From positions 55,372 through 119,371 of the forward strand of contig CAZYGI010000003.1 in the NCBI GenBank assembly GCA_964647255.1: a DNA stretch of 64,000 nucleotides, given 5' to 3'. Numbering within the stretch: position 1 is the first letter of the stretch; every line of letters starts with the position of its first letter. This DNA is from CAWJEL01 sp964647255 (GTDB lineage Bacteria; Chloroflexota; Anaerolineae; CG2-30-64-16). The translations under genes were made by a program, and so were the position numbers. The notes beneath the pieces were generated by a model, which saw only the letters and a program-made list of their open reading frames with translations, made no database searches and was not told the origin of the DNA. Positions 25,429-34,428 of the stretch are shown here, one piece after another.

Positions 25429-25534
25429 CGGATCCTCCTTTTGGACGCGCGAGAATTCTACAGCCACGGCAATTTCTGATCTTCTCCTACCATTCTAATA
25501 TTGCCCGAGAAGCTGGTTGGGGACCGATGCCGAT

Positions 25535-25563
25535 AGCATAGCACGAACGCGGCGGTATTTCAA
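25535..25563 (-). promoter_or_regulatory. Promoter of the SH3b/TolB lipoprotein gene
   Basis: On the minus strand TTGAAA (25563-25558), 17 bp, TATGCT (25540-25535) with an upstream TG. The predicted leader is about 100 nt. Confidence 0.6.
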
Positions 25564-25596
25564 GAGGTATTGGCAACTTCGTGACGAACCAGGTGT

Positions 25597-25641
25597 CCGA
25601 CAGGTTTTGGCAACCGGGTTTCCGGTGTCAAGACCTGTCGG
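25597..25641. repeat. Intergenic palindrome (GACAGGTC family)
   Basis: CCGACAGGT (25597-25605) pairs with ACCTGTCGG (25633-25641). The arms continue imperfectly inward (TTTGGCAACCGG against CCGGTGTCAAG). It is related to the in-frame palindrome at 20184-20217. Confidence 0.6.
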
Positions 25642-25702
25642 CCTGGATGCAGTGACCACACGTCCCGGCGTCACCCAGCCCGAGACCGCTGCGGCGGCAG
25701 CC

Positions 25703-28700
25703 CTACCGCAGCACCAGCGGCAGGAAGAGCCGGGGCCGCGGCGTCGCGGAAGCGGTTGGCGTGACCGTCGGTGTCGCAGTCGCCGTTGCCATCGCCGTGC
25801 TCGTGGGCGCATCTGTCGGCTTCTCGGTAGGCGTCGGCGTGGCTGTGGCCGTTGGCGTGCCGGTCAGGGTCGGCGTGAGGGAAGGCGTCGGCGTCCAAGT
25901 GGCCGTGGCCGAGGCGGTCGGCGTCGGCGTGACGGTGGATGTTGCGGTGGCCGTCGCCGTAGCAGTTGCCGTGGCGGTGGGCGTGGGGGTCCGCCAGTAG
26001 TCGTACACCGTTCCGTCCAATCTGAGCGTGCCCCAATCCGCGGCGTAGGCTGTGACCGAGGCCCCCTCCCAGATCATGTGCGTTTGGGCGGAGGCGGCGC
26101 GCTGGTCGTCGTCTTCCAGACCGAAGGTGAAGGGATAAGTTTGATCCGCCTTGAGTTCCGCCAGGCCCAGCGCAGTTGCCGGCACGGCAACCTCCAGCGC
26201 CCAGCCGCCGGGAACGGTGCGCGTGGCAACGGTGAGGCTCTTGATCGGATTGCTCCACTCGGTCTGCCGACCGTCGAGGCCGATGGTGAACGGATGGAGC
26301 GTGCTGCCCACCCGGATGCTCAGTTCGAGGCTGTCGTCGTCCCGCGGCTGCGCGCTGTTCTGCCCCACCAGCACATCATCGCTGATGCTGGCGCTGAAGT
26401 AAAGCGCATCGGGCGCCCAGGCCGCGGCCAGGTCCGCGCCCAGGTCAGCGGCCGCAGGAGCGAGTTCGGGCCCCGTGATCCGGGCGGCGGTCGTGGCGTC
26501 AAGGCGGGCGACGGGGAGGTTGCGCCATTCGCGCAGGTCGCCATCCAGGGTGGGCCAGGAGGCCACACGCAGCGCGGAGACCAGCGGCTCGCCGATCCTG
26601 GCGACAAAGACATCGTCGCCGCCGTTGGCGGTCAGATCCGGGCCGCCGCGCAGGGGGAAGGTCGCCTGGGTGGAGTCGGTGACGCCCACGACGTAGGCGT
26701 TGCCGCCGGCCTGGGCGACGCCGTTGCCCACCTCGAAACCGGCGCCACCGATATATCCGGCCCAGACCAGGGCGCCGTCCGGCGCGATCCTGGCAATAAA
26801 GGCGTCGTCGTTGCCGTTGAACGACACGTCCGGGCCGCCGACCGCAGGAAACGTGATTTGGTTTGATTCGGTGACGCCTGTGACGTACACCCCCGCGGCG
26901 GCGCCGTCGGGCACGACCGCGATGCCGCGGCCGCTGTCCCACGCCGCGCCGCCGATATAGCCGGAGTAAACGAGGGCCCCGGCCGGGTTCACTTTCGCCA
27001 CGAAGGCATCGCCGTAGTCGCCCCCGTTGTAGGTGCGGTCCAGCGCGCCGGCCACAGGGAAGCTGGATTGGTTCGAGAGGGTGTCGCCGGTGATGTAACT
27101 TGCGCCCGTCGCGTCGACGGCGATGTCGTAGCCGGCATCCTCGTTGGCGCCGCCGATGTACCCCGCATAGGCCAATGCTCCAGCCGGGCTCACCTTTGCC
27201 ACGAATGCGTCGAGGCGGCCGTTGAAGGTCAGGTCCGGGCCGCCGGCCACCGGAAAGCTGGCCTGATCTGAACCGGTGATGCCGGTGAGGTAGGCGCTGC
27301 CCACGGCATCCACCGCGACCCCGAAGCCGCTGTCGCTGCCTGCGCCGCCGATGTATCCCGCGTAGACCAGCCGGCCGGAGGGTCCGATCTTGGCGACAAA
27401 GGCGTCCGAACCGCCGTTGAAGGTCAGGTCCGGACCGCCGACCGCGGGGAAGGTGCTCTGGTCTGAACGCGTCTCGCCCGTGACATAGGCGCTCCCGGCC
27501 GCATCCACCGCGATCCTGCCGCCCCACTCGTTCTTGTCGCCGCCGAGATAGCCGGCATAGAGCAGCGCGGAGCCGGTTGGATTGACCTTGGCGACAAAGA
27601 CATCGGTGTCGCCGGGTGCGCCGTTGAAAGTCAGGTCCGGTCCGGCAACGACGGGAAAGCTGGCCTCGTTCGATCCGGTCCAGCCGGTGACGTAGGCGTT
27701 CCCCGCGCCGTCCACCGCGATCCCGGTGCCCTCCTCCTTGTCCGCGCCGCCCAGATAGCCGAGATAGAGGATGTCGGCGCCGGTCGGGCCAAGCTTGGCC
27801 ACAAAGGCATCCTTTTGGCCGTTGAACGTGGGGTCAGGCCCGGCGACGACCGGGAAACTGGTCGCGCTCGACACGGTCCAGCCGGTGACGTAGGCGTTGC
27901 CGCTGCGATCCACTGCGATGGCAGCGCCCCCGTCGGCGCCCGCGCCGCCTAAAAAGCCTGAATAAAGAAACACCGTCGGGTCGAGGATCAGGGTCCGGGC
28001 CGGGTCATAGGCGCCGACCGCAAAGCTATAGACGGGGGCCGGGGATTGTGAGTCGGGGGCGGGGGACTGGAGGGCGTAAGCCACCTGGACGGGGACGCGG
28101 CCGGCCGGGGTCTCCTGCCACGCGACCGGCCGATCATCCACAAAACCGCCCACAGGGGTGATCACCTCAAGCTGGCCCGCCGCGTTGGCCTGGACCGCCT
28201 GGGCCCCGCGGTAGGCCAGGCGAATCTGAGCGGGATCCGCGCCGGGATGGACGACGAACTCATACTTCAGCGCGGCCCCCGCCCCGCCGCTCTCGCCGCG
28301 GTAGATCAGGTCAATCCCGGGCCAGAGACTGGGGTACACAATGCGGCGGAAGGCGCGCAGACCTGTGCGCCACTCGCCGGGCCCGCCTCGGAAATACGAA
28401 ACGGTCGTCTCGGCAGCATCCGCGCCCACGGGCCGCACCTCGGGATCGCCGCCTACAAAATCCAGCTTGACCGCCCAGCGCTGCGGTTCGGGCGCAGCGG
28501 CTCCGGCAAGGGCCTCGGCGCGGCCGGCCGGCGCGCGGCGACTCAGGGACGCGTCCTCCGCCGGTGGCGCCGGCGCGTCGAGGGCGTATGTCCGGCCCTC
28601 CGCGGTGAAACAGACCTCGCCCTCGCGCCCCGCCAGGGTGAACGCGACGCGGGGATCGGTCTGGCCGCGATTCTCAACGAAACGGAGCGGAAATTGACCG

Positions 28701-28825
28701 GACATCCGGACGGGGCTGGATCCCGCGGCGCCGGCGCTGACGTGCGCCGGCCCGGAACCGAGCCCCAGATTCAAAACGATCGCCAGGCCCACGGCCGCAA
28801 TCAGCAGACGATGTTGCACGGACAT
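25703..28825 (-). CDS. Secreted SBBP-repeat propeller with CBM9-like domain and LPL tail
   Basis: The protein has 1040 residues. ATG 28825 follows GAGGGAG, and a signal peptide (LLIAAVGLAIVLNLGLGSGPAHVSA) leads in. An N-terminal domain (RFVENRGQTDPRVAF) resembles that of the 13302-16073 protein and includes DLIYRG. About nine SBBP repeats follow (YAGYIGGAGSDSGFGVAVD, SFPVAGGPDLTFNG), nearly regular at about 55 residues. Then come a CBM9-like domain (SWPTLDGDLREW ... TYPFTFGLEDDD), a Thr-Pro-Ala linker (25750-25990) and the C-terminus LFLPLVLR. The SdrD-B-like domain of its relatives is absent. A short Ser/Pro/Gln insertion (SPAPDSQSPAP, DNA 28033-28072) looks like a repeat insertion. Confidence 0.85.
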   Translation of the reverse strand: MSVQHRLLIAAVGLAIVLNLGLGSGPAHVSAGAAGSSPVRMSGQFPLRFVENRGQTDPRVAFTLAGREGEVCFTAEGRTYALDAPAPPAEDASLSRRAPAGRAEALAGAAAPEPQRWAVKLDFVGGDPEVRPVGADAAETTVSYFRGGPGEWRTGLRAFRRIVYPSLWPGIDLIYRGESGGAGAALKYEFVVHPGADPAQIRLAYRGAQAVQANAAGQLEVITPVGGFVDDRPVAWQETPAGRVPVQVAYALQSPAPDSQSPAPVYSFAVGAYDPARTLILDPTVFLYSGFLGGAGADGGAAIAVDRSGNAYVTGWTVSSATSFPVVAGPDPTFNGQKDAFVAKLGPTGADILYLGYLGGADKEEGTGIAVDGAGNAYVTGWTGSNEASFPVVAGPDLTFNGAPGDTDVFVAKVNPTGSALLYAGYLGGDKNEWGGRIAVDAAGSAYVTGETRSDQSTFPAVGGPDLTFNGGSDAFVAKIGPSGRLVYAGYIGGAGSDSGFGVAVDAVGSAYLTGITGSDQASFPVAGGPDLTFNGRLDAFVAKVSPAGALAYAGYIGGANEDAGYDIAVDATGASYITGDTLSNQSSFPVAGALDRTYNGGDYGDAFVAKVNPAGALVYSGYIGGAAWDSGRGIAVVPDGAAAGVYVTGVTESNQITFPAVGGPDVSFNGNDDAFIARIAPDGALVWAGYIGGAGFEVGNGVAQAGGNAYVVGVTDSTQATFPLRGGPDLTANGGDDVFVARIGEPLVSALRVASWPTLDGDLREWRNLPVARLDATTAARITGPELAPAAADLGADLAAAWAPDALYFSASISDDVLVGQNSAQPRDDDSLELSIRVGSTLHPFTIGLDGRQTEWSNPIKSLTVATRTVPGGWALEVAVPATALGLAELKADQTYPFTFGLEDDDQRAASAQTHMIWEGASVTAYAADWGTLRLDGTVYDYWRTPTPTATATATATATATSTVTPTPTASATATWTPTPSLTPTLTGTPTATATPTPTEKPTDAPTSTAMATATATPTVTPTASATPRPRLFLPLVLR

Positions 28826-28848
28826 AAATCTCCCTCGAAGCAGCCGCT

Positions 28849-28891
28849 CCTCCGCGCCTGACGACAGACAGCGCGTCGTCAGGCGCGGAGG
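28849..28891 (-). terminator. Perfect 17-bp stem-loop between two secreted-protein genes
   Basis: CCTCCGCGCCTGACGAC (28849-28865) and its exact reverse complement (28875-28891) enclose a 9-nt loop. It begins 13 bp after the stop of the upstream gene (28904) and ends before the next start (28825). No T-run follows, so it may be a factor-dependent stop, an mRNA stabiliser or a REP-like repeat. Confidence 0.5.
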
Positions 28892-28903
28892 CCGGGGGTG
28901 AGG

Positions 28904-31900
28904 TCATTTCATCATCAGCGGCAGCCAGAGCGGCCGGCCGTTCCAATCGCCGAAGTTGACGATGCTGACTTCGCCGGCCGCCAGGGTGACCGTCACTTCA
29001 TTCGGTGTGGAGGAGAAATGCAGCCAGCCGGGCTGCGCCTCAGCCACGGTGTAGACGCCGGGCGGCAGCCCGACGAAGCTGTAGCCGCCCGTGCCGGAGG
29101 TGAGCTGCTCGCCGATGACTGCGCCGTCGCTCAGCAGCCGGATCGTGATGCCGACCAGACCGCGCTCCGCCGGCTCGCGCGCCCCGTTGCCGTTTGCATC
29201 CAGCCACACTCCGCCCCGCAGATCGCCGACGGCGGGCGTGGCGGTCGCCGTCGCCGTGGCGGTGGGCGTAACGGTGGGCGTGGCGGTCGCCGTGACCGTC
29301 GGCGTCATGGTCGCCGTCGGTGACGACGTCGGTGACGGGGTGGGCGAGGCAGTCGCAGTCGGCGTCACGGTGGCCGTCGGCGTGGATGAGGCGGTCGCGG
29401 TCGGCGTCGCGGTGGCCGTCGGCGTGGACGACGCGGTCGCAGTCGGCGTCACCGAAGCGGTCGCCGTGGCCGTCGGCGTCGGCGTCAGGGTGGTTCCCGG
29501 CGGCAGGAAATCATGGACGCCCGGATCAAGCCGCAGGTTGCCCCAGGTCGGCTGAAGGGTGTTGGTCGAAGTGCCCTGCCAGATCATGTGCGTCTGGCCG
29601 GGATAGGTGAAAAGATCATCGTCCCACAGCCCGAAGGTGAAAGGGTACGTCTGGTCCGCAGCCAGGGTGCCGCTCAACACCGTCGCCGGGATGGCCGCCT
29701 CCACGGCCCAACCGCCGGGGATCGTCCGGGTGAATACCGTCAGGCCGGTGATCGGCGCGCCGCCCTCCGCCTGCCGGCCGTCCACGCACAGGCTGAACTG
29801 ATCTGTATGGCCGGCGATGGCGTCGTACAGCGCCAGCTCGATGATGTCGTCGCCCCAGATTTTGGCGCTGTTGTTCCCCACCAGCACGTCGTCGGCGATC
29901 ACACCGGCAAAGTAGAGCGCTTCGGGCGCCCAGGCCGCACGCAGCCCCGCGCTCAGATCGGTCTTGCTCGGCGTGTCACCATAGATGTAGCTATGGTGGC
30001 CCGCATCCGCATCCAGCGGTTCGGCGGCCAACCCGGCCCATTCGGTCAGGTCGCCATCCACCACCGGCCGGACGCCCGCTTGCGGTGCGATGATCGTCTT
30101 GCCCGCCAACGGCGTGGCGGTCGGCGTCGGCGTGGCGGTGACGGTGGGCGTCGGCGTGATCGTCGGCGTGGCGGTCGCCGTCGGCGGGGGCGGGATCACA
30201 AACGGTGCGACCAGGCTGCTGAAGCGCATCTGCCCCCAGCTCCCATCCGCGGCGCTGGTGCCCTTGCCCGTCCATTCAAGCTTGCTCTCCGCATTTCCGC
30301 CATCGTCATCATCAATCAGCGCCCAGTTCAGCCCGATCACCCCGCCGGCGGTCACGGGGATGGTGCCGAGGTTCGCCCTGGGGATCGCTATCTCCAGGAT
30401 ATAGCCGTTCGCCGTGGTCGCATGGGCGACGGTCAAGCCGGCCACCGGCTGGCCGCTCTCGAAGGTGCCGCCCAGTGCAGTCACTGTGAACTGGCGATCG
30501 CCCTGCGCCCCCCAATCGCGTTGATGATCGTGCAGGCCATCCAGGCCGACCTCGATCACATCGTCCAGCCACGGCTTAGCACCGCTGTCCACCTTGATGC
30601 TGTCGTCGTACACGTGCACGGCGAGGTAGAGCGCCGCATCATCCCAGGCGGCTTGAAGCGTGGCGCTGGCGTCGAGGGGCGCTGGCACGTCGTACAGCAC
30701 CCGCCACGCGCGGTCGGCGTTGAGCGTGTACGCCGGCACGCCGGCCCACTCTGCCAGGTTGCCGTCCACGGCCGGCGGCTGTCCGGCGCGATAAGCCGCG
30801 ACCTCGGTGGTGCGGTAGCGGAACAGCGCCTCGCCGCCGGACGCGTAGGCCAGCCCGGTCGGGTCAAACCGCAGCCGGCTGCCGAGATTCGCGCCCTCGG
30901 CGCGCTGGGTCTCCCACGTAGCGCCGCCGTCCACGCTGACAAGGGACGGCCAGGCCGATCCCAGCGCCCAAACCCGCTCCCCATCCGCCGCATACAGGTC
31001 AGCCAGGCTCCAGCCGGGCAGCCACTGGCCGAAACCGCTGCTCTCCCATTGGGCGGTCCAACTCCCACCGCCGTTGGTCGTGTGCTGCACGGTGTACTCC
31101 CAGTCATAGCGGCCGCCCGCACCCGCGGAAATCCATTGGCTCAGGCCCCACCCGTTCTGCGGATCGCTGAAAGAGGTCGCCTCGCCCGGCCCGCCGCTCA
31201 GCCCTTGCCAGGTGAAGCCGCCGTCGGTCGTGCGCGCCAGGTAGCCGGCGCAGATCTCCGAGCTTGTCCCGGATTGGCAATCATGACCCGAGGCCCAACC
31301 GTGCGCGGCATCCAGGAAGGCGAGATGCCGGACGTCCTGGGGGATGGGCAGCGGCCCCAGCCGGCGCCAGGTGACGCCGCCATCGGTCGTGTGCTCGATG
31401 TACTTCCCGGCATCGCGCACCCACCCGTTCAGCGGGTCCACGAACTGAAGGTCGTCCAGGAGTGCGCTGCCGGTCGTCTGCACCTGCCAGGTCAGGCCGC
31501 CGTCGGTCGTGCGGCGCAGCGCCAGCGTGTCGCGGTCCCAGGCCCAACCGGTGTTCGCATCCACGAATCGGAAGCCGTCCACCGCGGCGAGGCCAGTGTC
31601 GGTCTCGGCCCAGGTCCCGCCGCCGTCGGTGGTGCGGCTCAGCTTTGCACCGGCTGCGCGCCAGCCCACCAGCGGGCTGAGGTACCACTCCGCCGGCCGC
31701 GCGGGCACGCTGAAGACACGCTGCCACGAGGCGCCGCCGTCGGTGGTGTGGAAGATGTCGCCGCCGGTCACGCCCCAGCCTTCGCTCGCCGTGCGGAAGC
31801 GGAGATGATCGGGGGGCGCGGCCGCGAGCGCGGTCCACCCCAGGCCGCCGTCGGTCGTGCGCCACAACGTTTCCCCGCGCACCATCCACGCCCGATCCGC

Positions 31901-32776
31901 GTCCTGCGCCTGCACCCACGTCACCGGTGCGCCGCCGGTGAGCTGAGCCGTCCACGACGCACCGCCATCGGTGCTACGCCAGAGGCTCGATCCGGTCGCG
32001 AGCCAGCCGTGCGTCGTCGAACCGAACGCAAGGTCGGCCGCGCCCGGCGCGCCGCCCAGGATCACGGTCTGCCAGGTCCCGCCCGCGTCGGTCGTCCGCC
32101 AGACGGTCGCCTGATCCGCGCTGCCGGCGCCCGCCACGTAGCCGGCCATCCAGCCATGATCCAGGTCGGCGAACTCGACATCGCTGAGCTCGGCACGCTG
32201 CCAGGAGACGCCTTGCCAGCCGGCCGTCCAGGTCGCGCCGCTGTCGGTGGAGCGGCGGTATTGACCGTTGACCGTGGTGTCGTAATAGCCGTTGGGGTGT
32301 CCGGCGCCGACGGCCCAGGCCCCCGCCGGGCCAGCAACAGCCAGGCCGCGGAGATCCTCCGCGCTGCCGGTGGGCGTCCAGGTTGCACCGCCGTCCGTGG
32401 AGCGCACGAGGGCCTGCTTCCCGATCGCATAGCCGTGGCTGGCGTCGCTGAAGACCACGCGGCGCAGGGCGCCCTGGGCGAAGACCGGCGCCCGATACCA
32501 GGTGGCGCCGCCGTCGGCCGTCGCCCAGACGCCCGTGCCCGCGGCCCAGCCGGTCCGGTCATCCAGGAAAAAGATGTCGTTCAACGAACCGCCGCCGGCC
32601 CATTCCCAGCGGCCCGGCTCGGTCAGGGGGTTTGCGACGTTCGCTCCCGCTGCGGCCAACGGTACGCGCTCGACCGGGGCGGGCTGTGATGCGTCGGCCG
32701 GCCGGCCGACAGCCAGGCCAGCGATCCCAAGCACGGCCAACAAGCTCAGGAAAAGCATTGGGCAGAGTTTCTTCAT
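28904..32776 (-). CDS. Secreted YCF48/BNR-repeat propeller with two CBM9-like domains, SdrD-B-like domain and LPL tail
   Basis: The protein has about 1290 residues and a signal peptide (MLFLSLLAVLGIAGLAVG). Two adjacent ATG codons exist (32779, 32776); GAGG is better spaced for 32776. The propeller has many TTDGGATW and GWA-type repeats. Two CBM9-like domains follow: QPPAVDGNLAEW (about 685) with the long DDSIKVDSGAKPWLDD strand, and RPVVDGDLTEW (about 920) with TYPFTFGLWDDD. Next come a Thr-Pro-Ala linker (29226-29499), an SdrD-B-like domain (LRGGVWLDANGNGAREP) and the C-terminus WLPLMMK. It differs from the 16247-19567 protein mainly by the extra CBM9-like domain. Confidence 0.85.
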   Translation of the reverse strand: MKKLCPMLFLSLLAVLGIAGLAVGRPADASQPAPVERVPLAAAGANVANPLTEPGRWEWAGGGSLNDIFFLDDRTGWAAGTGVWATADGGATWYRAPVFAQGALRRVVFSDASHGYAIGKQALVRSTDGGATWTPTGSAEDLRGLAVAGPAGAWAVGAGHPNGYYDTTVNGQYRRSTDSGATWTAGWQGVSWQRAELSDVEFADLDHGWMAGYVAGAGSADQATVWRTTDAGGTWQTVILGGAPGAADLAFGSTTHGWLATGSSLWRSTDGGASWTAQLTGGAPVTWVQAQDADRAWMVRGETLWRTTDGGLGWTALAAAPPDHLRFRTASEGWGVTGGDIFHTTDGGASWQRVFSVPARPAEWYLSPLVGWRAAGAKLSRTTDGGGTWAETDTGLAAVDGFRFVDANTGWAWDRDTLALRRTTDGGLTWQVQTTGSALLDDLQFVDPLNGWVRDAGKYIEHTTDGGVTWRRLGPLPIPQDVRHLAFLDAAHGWASGHDCQSGTSSEICAGYLARTTDGGFTWQGLSGGPGEATSFSDPQNGWGLSQWISAGAGGRYDWEYTVQHTTNGGGSWTAQWESSGFGQWLPGWSLADLYAADGERVWALGSAWPSLVSVDGGATWETQRAEGANLGSRLRFDPTGLAYASGGEALFRYRTTEVAAYRAGQPPAVDGNLAEWAGVPAYTLNADRAWRVLYDVPAPLDASATLQAAWDDAALYLAVHVYDDSIKVDSGAKPWLDDVIEVGLDGLHDHQRDWGAQGDRQFTVTALGGTFESGQPVAGLTVAHATTANGYILEIAIPRANLGTIPVTAGGVIGLNWALIDDDDGGNAESKLEWTGKGTSAADGSWGQMRFSSLVAPFVIPPPPTATATPTITPTPTVTATPTPTATPLAGKTIIAPQAGVRPVVDGDLTEWAGLAAEPLDADAGHHSYIYGDTPSKTDLSAGLRAAWAPEALYFAGVIADDVLVGNNSAKIWGDDIIELALYDAIAGHTDQFSLCVDGRQAEGGAPITGLTVFTRTIPGGWAVEAAIPATVLSGTLAADQTYPFTFGLWDDDLFTYPGQTHMIWQGTSTNTLQPTWGNLRLDPGVHDFLPPGTTLTPTPTATATASVTPTATASSTPTATATPTATASSTPTATVTPTATASPTPSPTSSPTATMTPTVTATATPTVTPTATATATATPAVGDLRGGVWLDANGNGAREPAERGLVGITIRLLSDGAVIGEQLTSGTGGYSFVGLPPGVYTVAEAQPGWLHFSSTPNEVTVTLAAGEVSIVNFGDWNGRPLWLPLMMK

Positions 32777-32887
32777 CATGCACCTCATTGCAGCAAGAAC
32801 ATAGCCGGAATGACCCGTGCGAACGGCAACGCCGCGGCAGAGACGTCATGAGAGAAGGCGGGGCCACAGGGACCGCCCGGCGCATCG

Positions 32888-32916
32888 AGTATAGCACAGT
32901 CAACCGTCCGCCAAAA
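32888..32916 (-). promoter_or_regulatory. Promoter of the 1290-residue YCF48/CBM9 protein
   Basis: On the minus strand TTTTGG (32916-32911), 17 bp, TATACT (32893-32888) with TG one base upstream (extended -10). The predicted leader is about 105 nt. With only 28 bp or so between transcription units, this may be the first promoter of the whole minus-strand array down to 13302, although internal promoters exist. Confidence 0.55.
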
Positions 32917-32980
32917 GGCCGGCAAAACGAACGAAGCCAGGGCGCCGGGCCCGCCATTTCGGCTGCGGCCGCACCAGGTG

Positions 32981-32986
32981 TAAAAT
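32981..32986 (+). promoter_or_regulatory. -10 box of the MATE/ANK-like gene, near-leaderless
   Basis: TAAAAT (32981-32986) lies 12 nt before ATG 32998, which would give a leader of only about 5 nt. The -35 region (around 32958, TTCGGC) is poor. There is no Shine-Dalgarno sequence before the ATG. Confidence 0.4.
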
Positions 32987-32997
32987 GGCGCCCGTCT

Positions 32998-34311
32998 ATG
33001 ACTGACCCGACCCAACCGCAGTCTCTCACACTCTCACGCATCGCCCGCGCCTGGTGGCCGCTGGCGGCCAGTTGGCTGCTGATGGGCGCGGAGTTGCCCG
33101 CGCTCAGCGCCATCGTCGCCCGCTTGCCCCACCCGGAGACCAACCTGGCCGCGTACGGCGGGGTGGTGTACCCCCTGGCTTTGATCGTCGAGTCGCCGGT
33201 CATCATGCTGCTCGCCGCGTCCACTGCGCTGAGCAAGGATTGGGCCTCGTACCGCAAGGTCTGGAATTACATGCAGGCCGCGGGCGCACTCCTCACCGCG
33301 CTGCACCTCCTGGTCGCGCTGACGCCGCTCTACTACGTCGTTGCGCGCAGCATCCTGGCCGTGCCGGAGCAGGTCATCGAGCCGGCGCGCCTTGGCCTGA
33401 TCCTGATGCTGCCCTGGACCTGGGCTATTTCGTACCGCCGCTTCAACCAGGGCGTGCTGATCCGGTTCGGCTACTCCAAATCGGTGGGCGTGGGCACGGT
33501 GATCCGGCTCACCGCGAATCTCACGGTGCTGCTGATCGGGCTCGCCGTGCGGACGGTCCCGGGCGTCGCGGTGGCATCGGCGGGGATGGCGGCCGCGGTG
33601 CTCAGCGAGGCGCTCTACGTGGGCATCCGCGTGCGGCCGGTGCTGAGGCATGATCTGACCGCGCAGCCGGCCGTCGAGCCGCCGCTGACCTACGCCGCGT
33701 TCTTCGCGTTCTACATCCCGCTGGTGCTGACCTCGCTGCTGAACCTGCTGGCCAATCCGATCGGCAGCGCCGCGCTGAGCCGCATGCCGCAGGCGCTCAC
33801 CTCGCTGGCCGTGTGGCCGGTCGTCTCCGGCCTGGTCTTCATGTCGCGCGGGCTGGGCATCGCGTTCAACGAGGTGGTAGTGGCGCTGCTGGATGAGCCG
33901 GGCGCCCGCGCAGCGCTGCGCCGTTTCACCTGGCTGCTCTGCCTGGGCACGACCGCGGGGCTGGCGCTGTTGGCCGCGACGCCGCTGAGCCGGCTGTGGT
34001 TCGAGGGCTTGTCGGCGCTGCCGGCCGATCTTGCTGCGATGGCGCGGCTGGGCCTGTGGGTGGCGCTGCCCCTGCCCGCGCTGACCGCGCTGCAAAGCTG
34101 GTATCAGGGCTCGCTGCTGCACGGCCGGCGCACGCGCGGGATCACCGAGTCGGTGGTGCTGTACCTGGCGGTGGATGTGGCCGTGTTATTCGGGGGCGTG
34201 ACCTGGGGCGGCCTCGGCGGCCTCTATGTGGGCCTGGCGGGCATGGCGGCAGCCACGTTGGCGCAGACGGGGTGGCTGGCGTGGCGGGCGCGGCGGGCGT
34301 TCGGGGGGTGA
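32998..34311 (+). CDS. Polytopic membrane protein, MATE/ANK-like (MOP superfamily) transporter
   Basis: The protein has 437 residues with about 12 hydrophobic helices in two similar halves. WWPLAASWLLMGAELPALSAIVARLP at the start and AFFAFYIPLVLTSLLNLLANPIGSAALSRMP in the middle look like the first helices of each half. The fold type resembles the MOP superfamily (MATE, MurJ-like), and the layout reminds me of the progressive-ankylosis (ANK) branch. The exported substrate cannot be told. The frame is open back to 32632, but the promoter-like TAAAAT and the hydrophobic start fit ATG 32998. Confidence 0.7.
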   Translation: MTDPTQPQSLTLSRIARAWWPLAASWLLMGAELPALSAIVARLPHPETNLAAYGGVVYPLALIVESPVIMLLAASTALSKDWASYRKVWNYMQAAGALLTALHLLVALTPLYYVVARSILAVPEQVIEPARLGLILMLPWTWAISYRRFNQGVLIRFGYSKSVGVGTVIRLTANLTVLLIGLAVRTVPGVAVASAGMAAAVLSEALYVGIRVRPVLRHDLTAQPAVEPPLTYAAFFAFYIPLVLTSLLNLLANPIGSAALSRMPQALTSLAVWPVVSGLVFMSRGLGIAFNEVVVALLDEPGARAALRRFTWLLCLGTTAGLALLAATPLSRLWFEGLSALPADLAAMARLGLWVALPLPALTALQSWYQGSLLHGRRTRGITESVVLYLAVDVAVLFGGVTWGGLGGLYVGLAGMAAATLAQTGWLAWRARRAFGG

Positions 34312-34349
34312 GCGCGCCGCGGATCCGGCCTGCTTAGGTGTTCAGAAAC

Positions 34350-34378
34350 TTCAGTCACCGGGCGCTTTGTGGTAAGAT
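34350..34378 (+). promoter_or_regulatory. Promoter of the MFS transporter gene
   Basis: TTCAGT (34350-34355), 17 bp, TAAGAT (34373-34378) with TG one base upstream. The leader is about 43 nt, and GAGGAG precedes ATG 34429. Confidence 0.5.
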
Positions 34379-34428
34379 AGCCCCGTCTACCGTACGTCGC
34401 AGCATTCCATCAAAGAAGAGGAGTCTCC

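Noticed and set aside
29513..32689. 1058-codon plus-strand frame opposite the YCF48/CBM9 gene
   Set aside because: Its length comes from the regular codon pattern and high GC of the minus-strand gene; the sequence is Arg/Ala/Gly/His-rich without hydrophobic core or motifs, and the minus frame has a signal peptide and clear domains.
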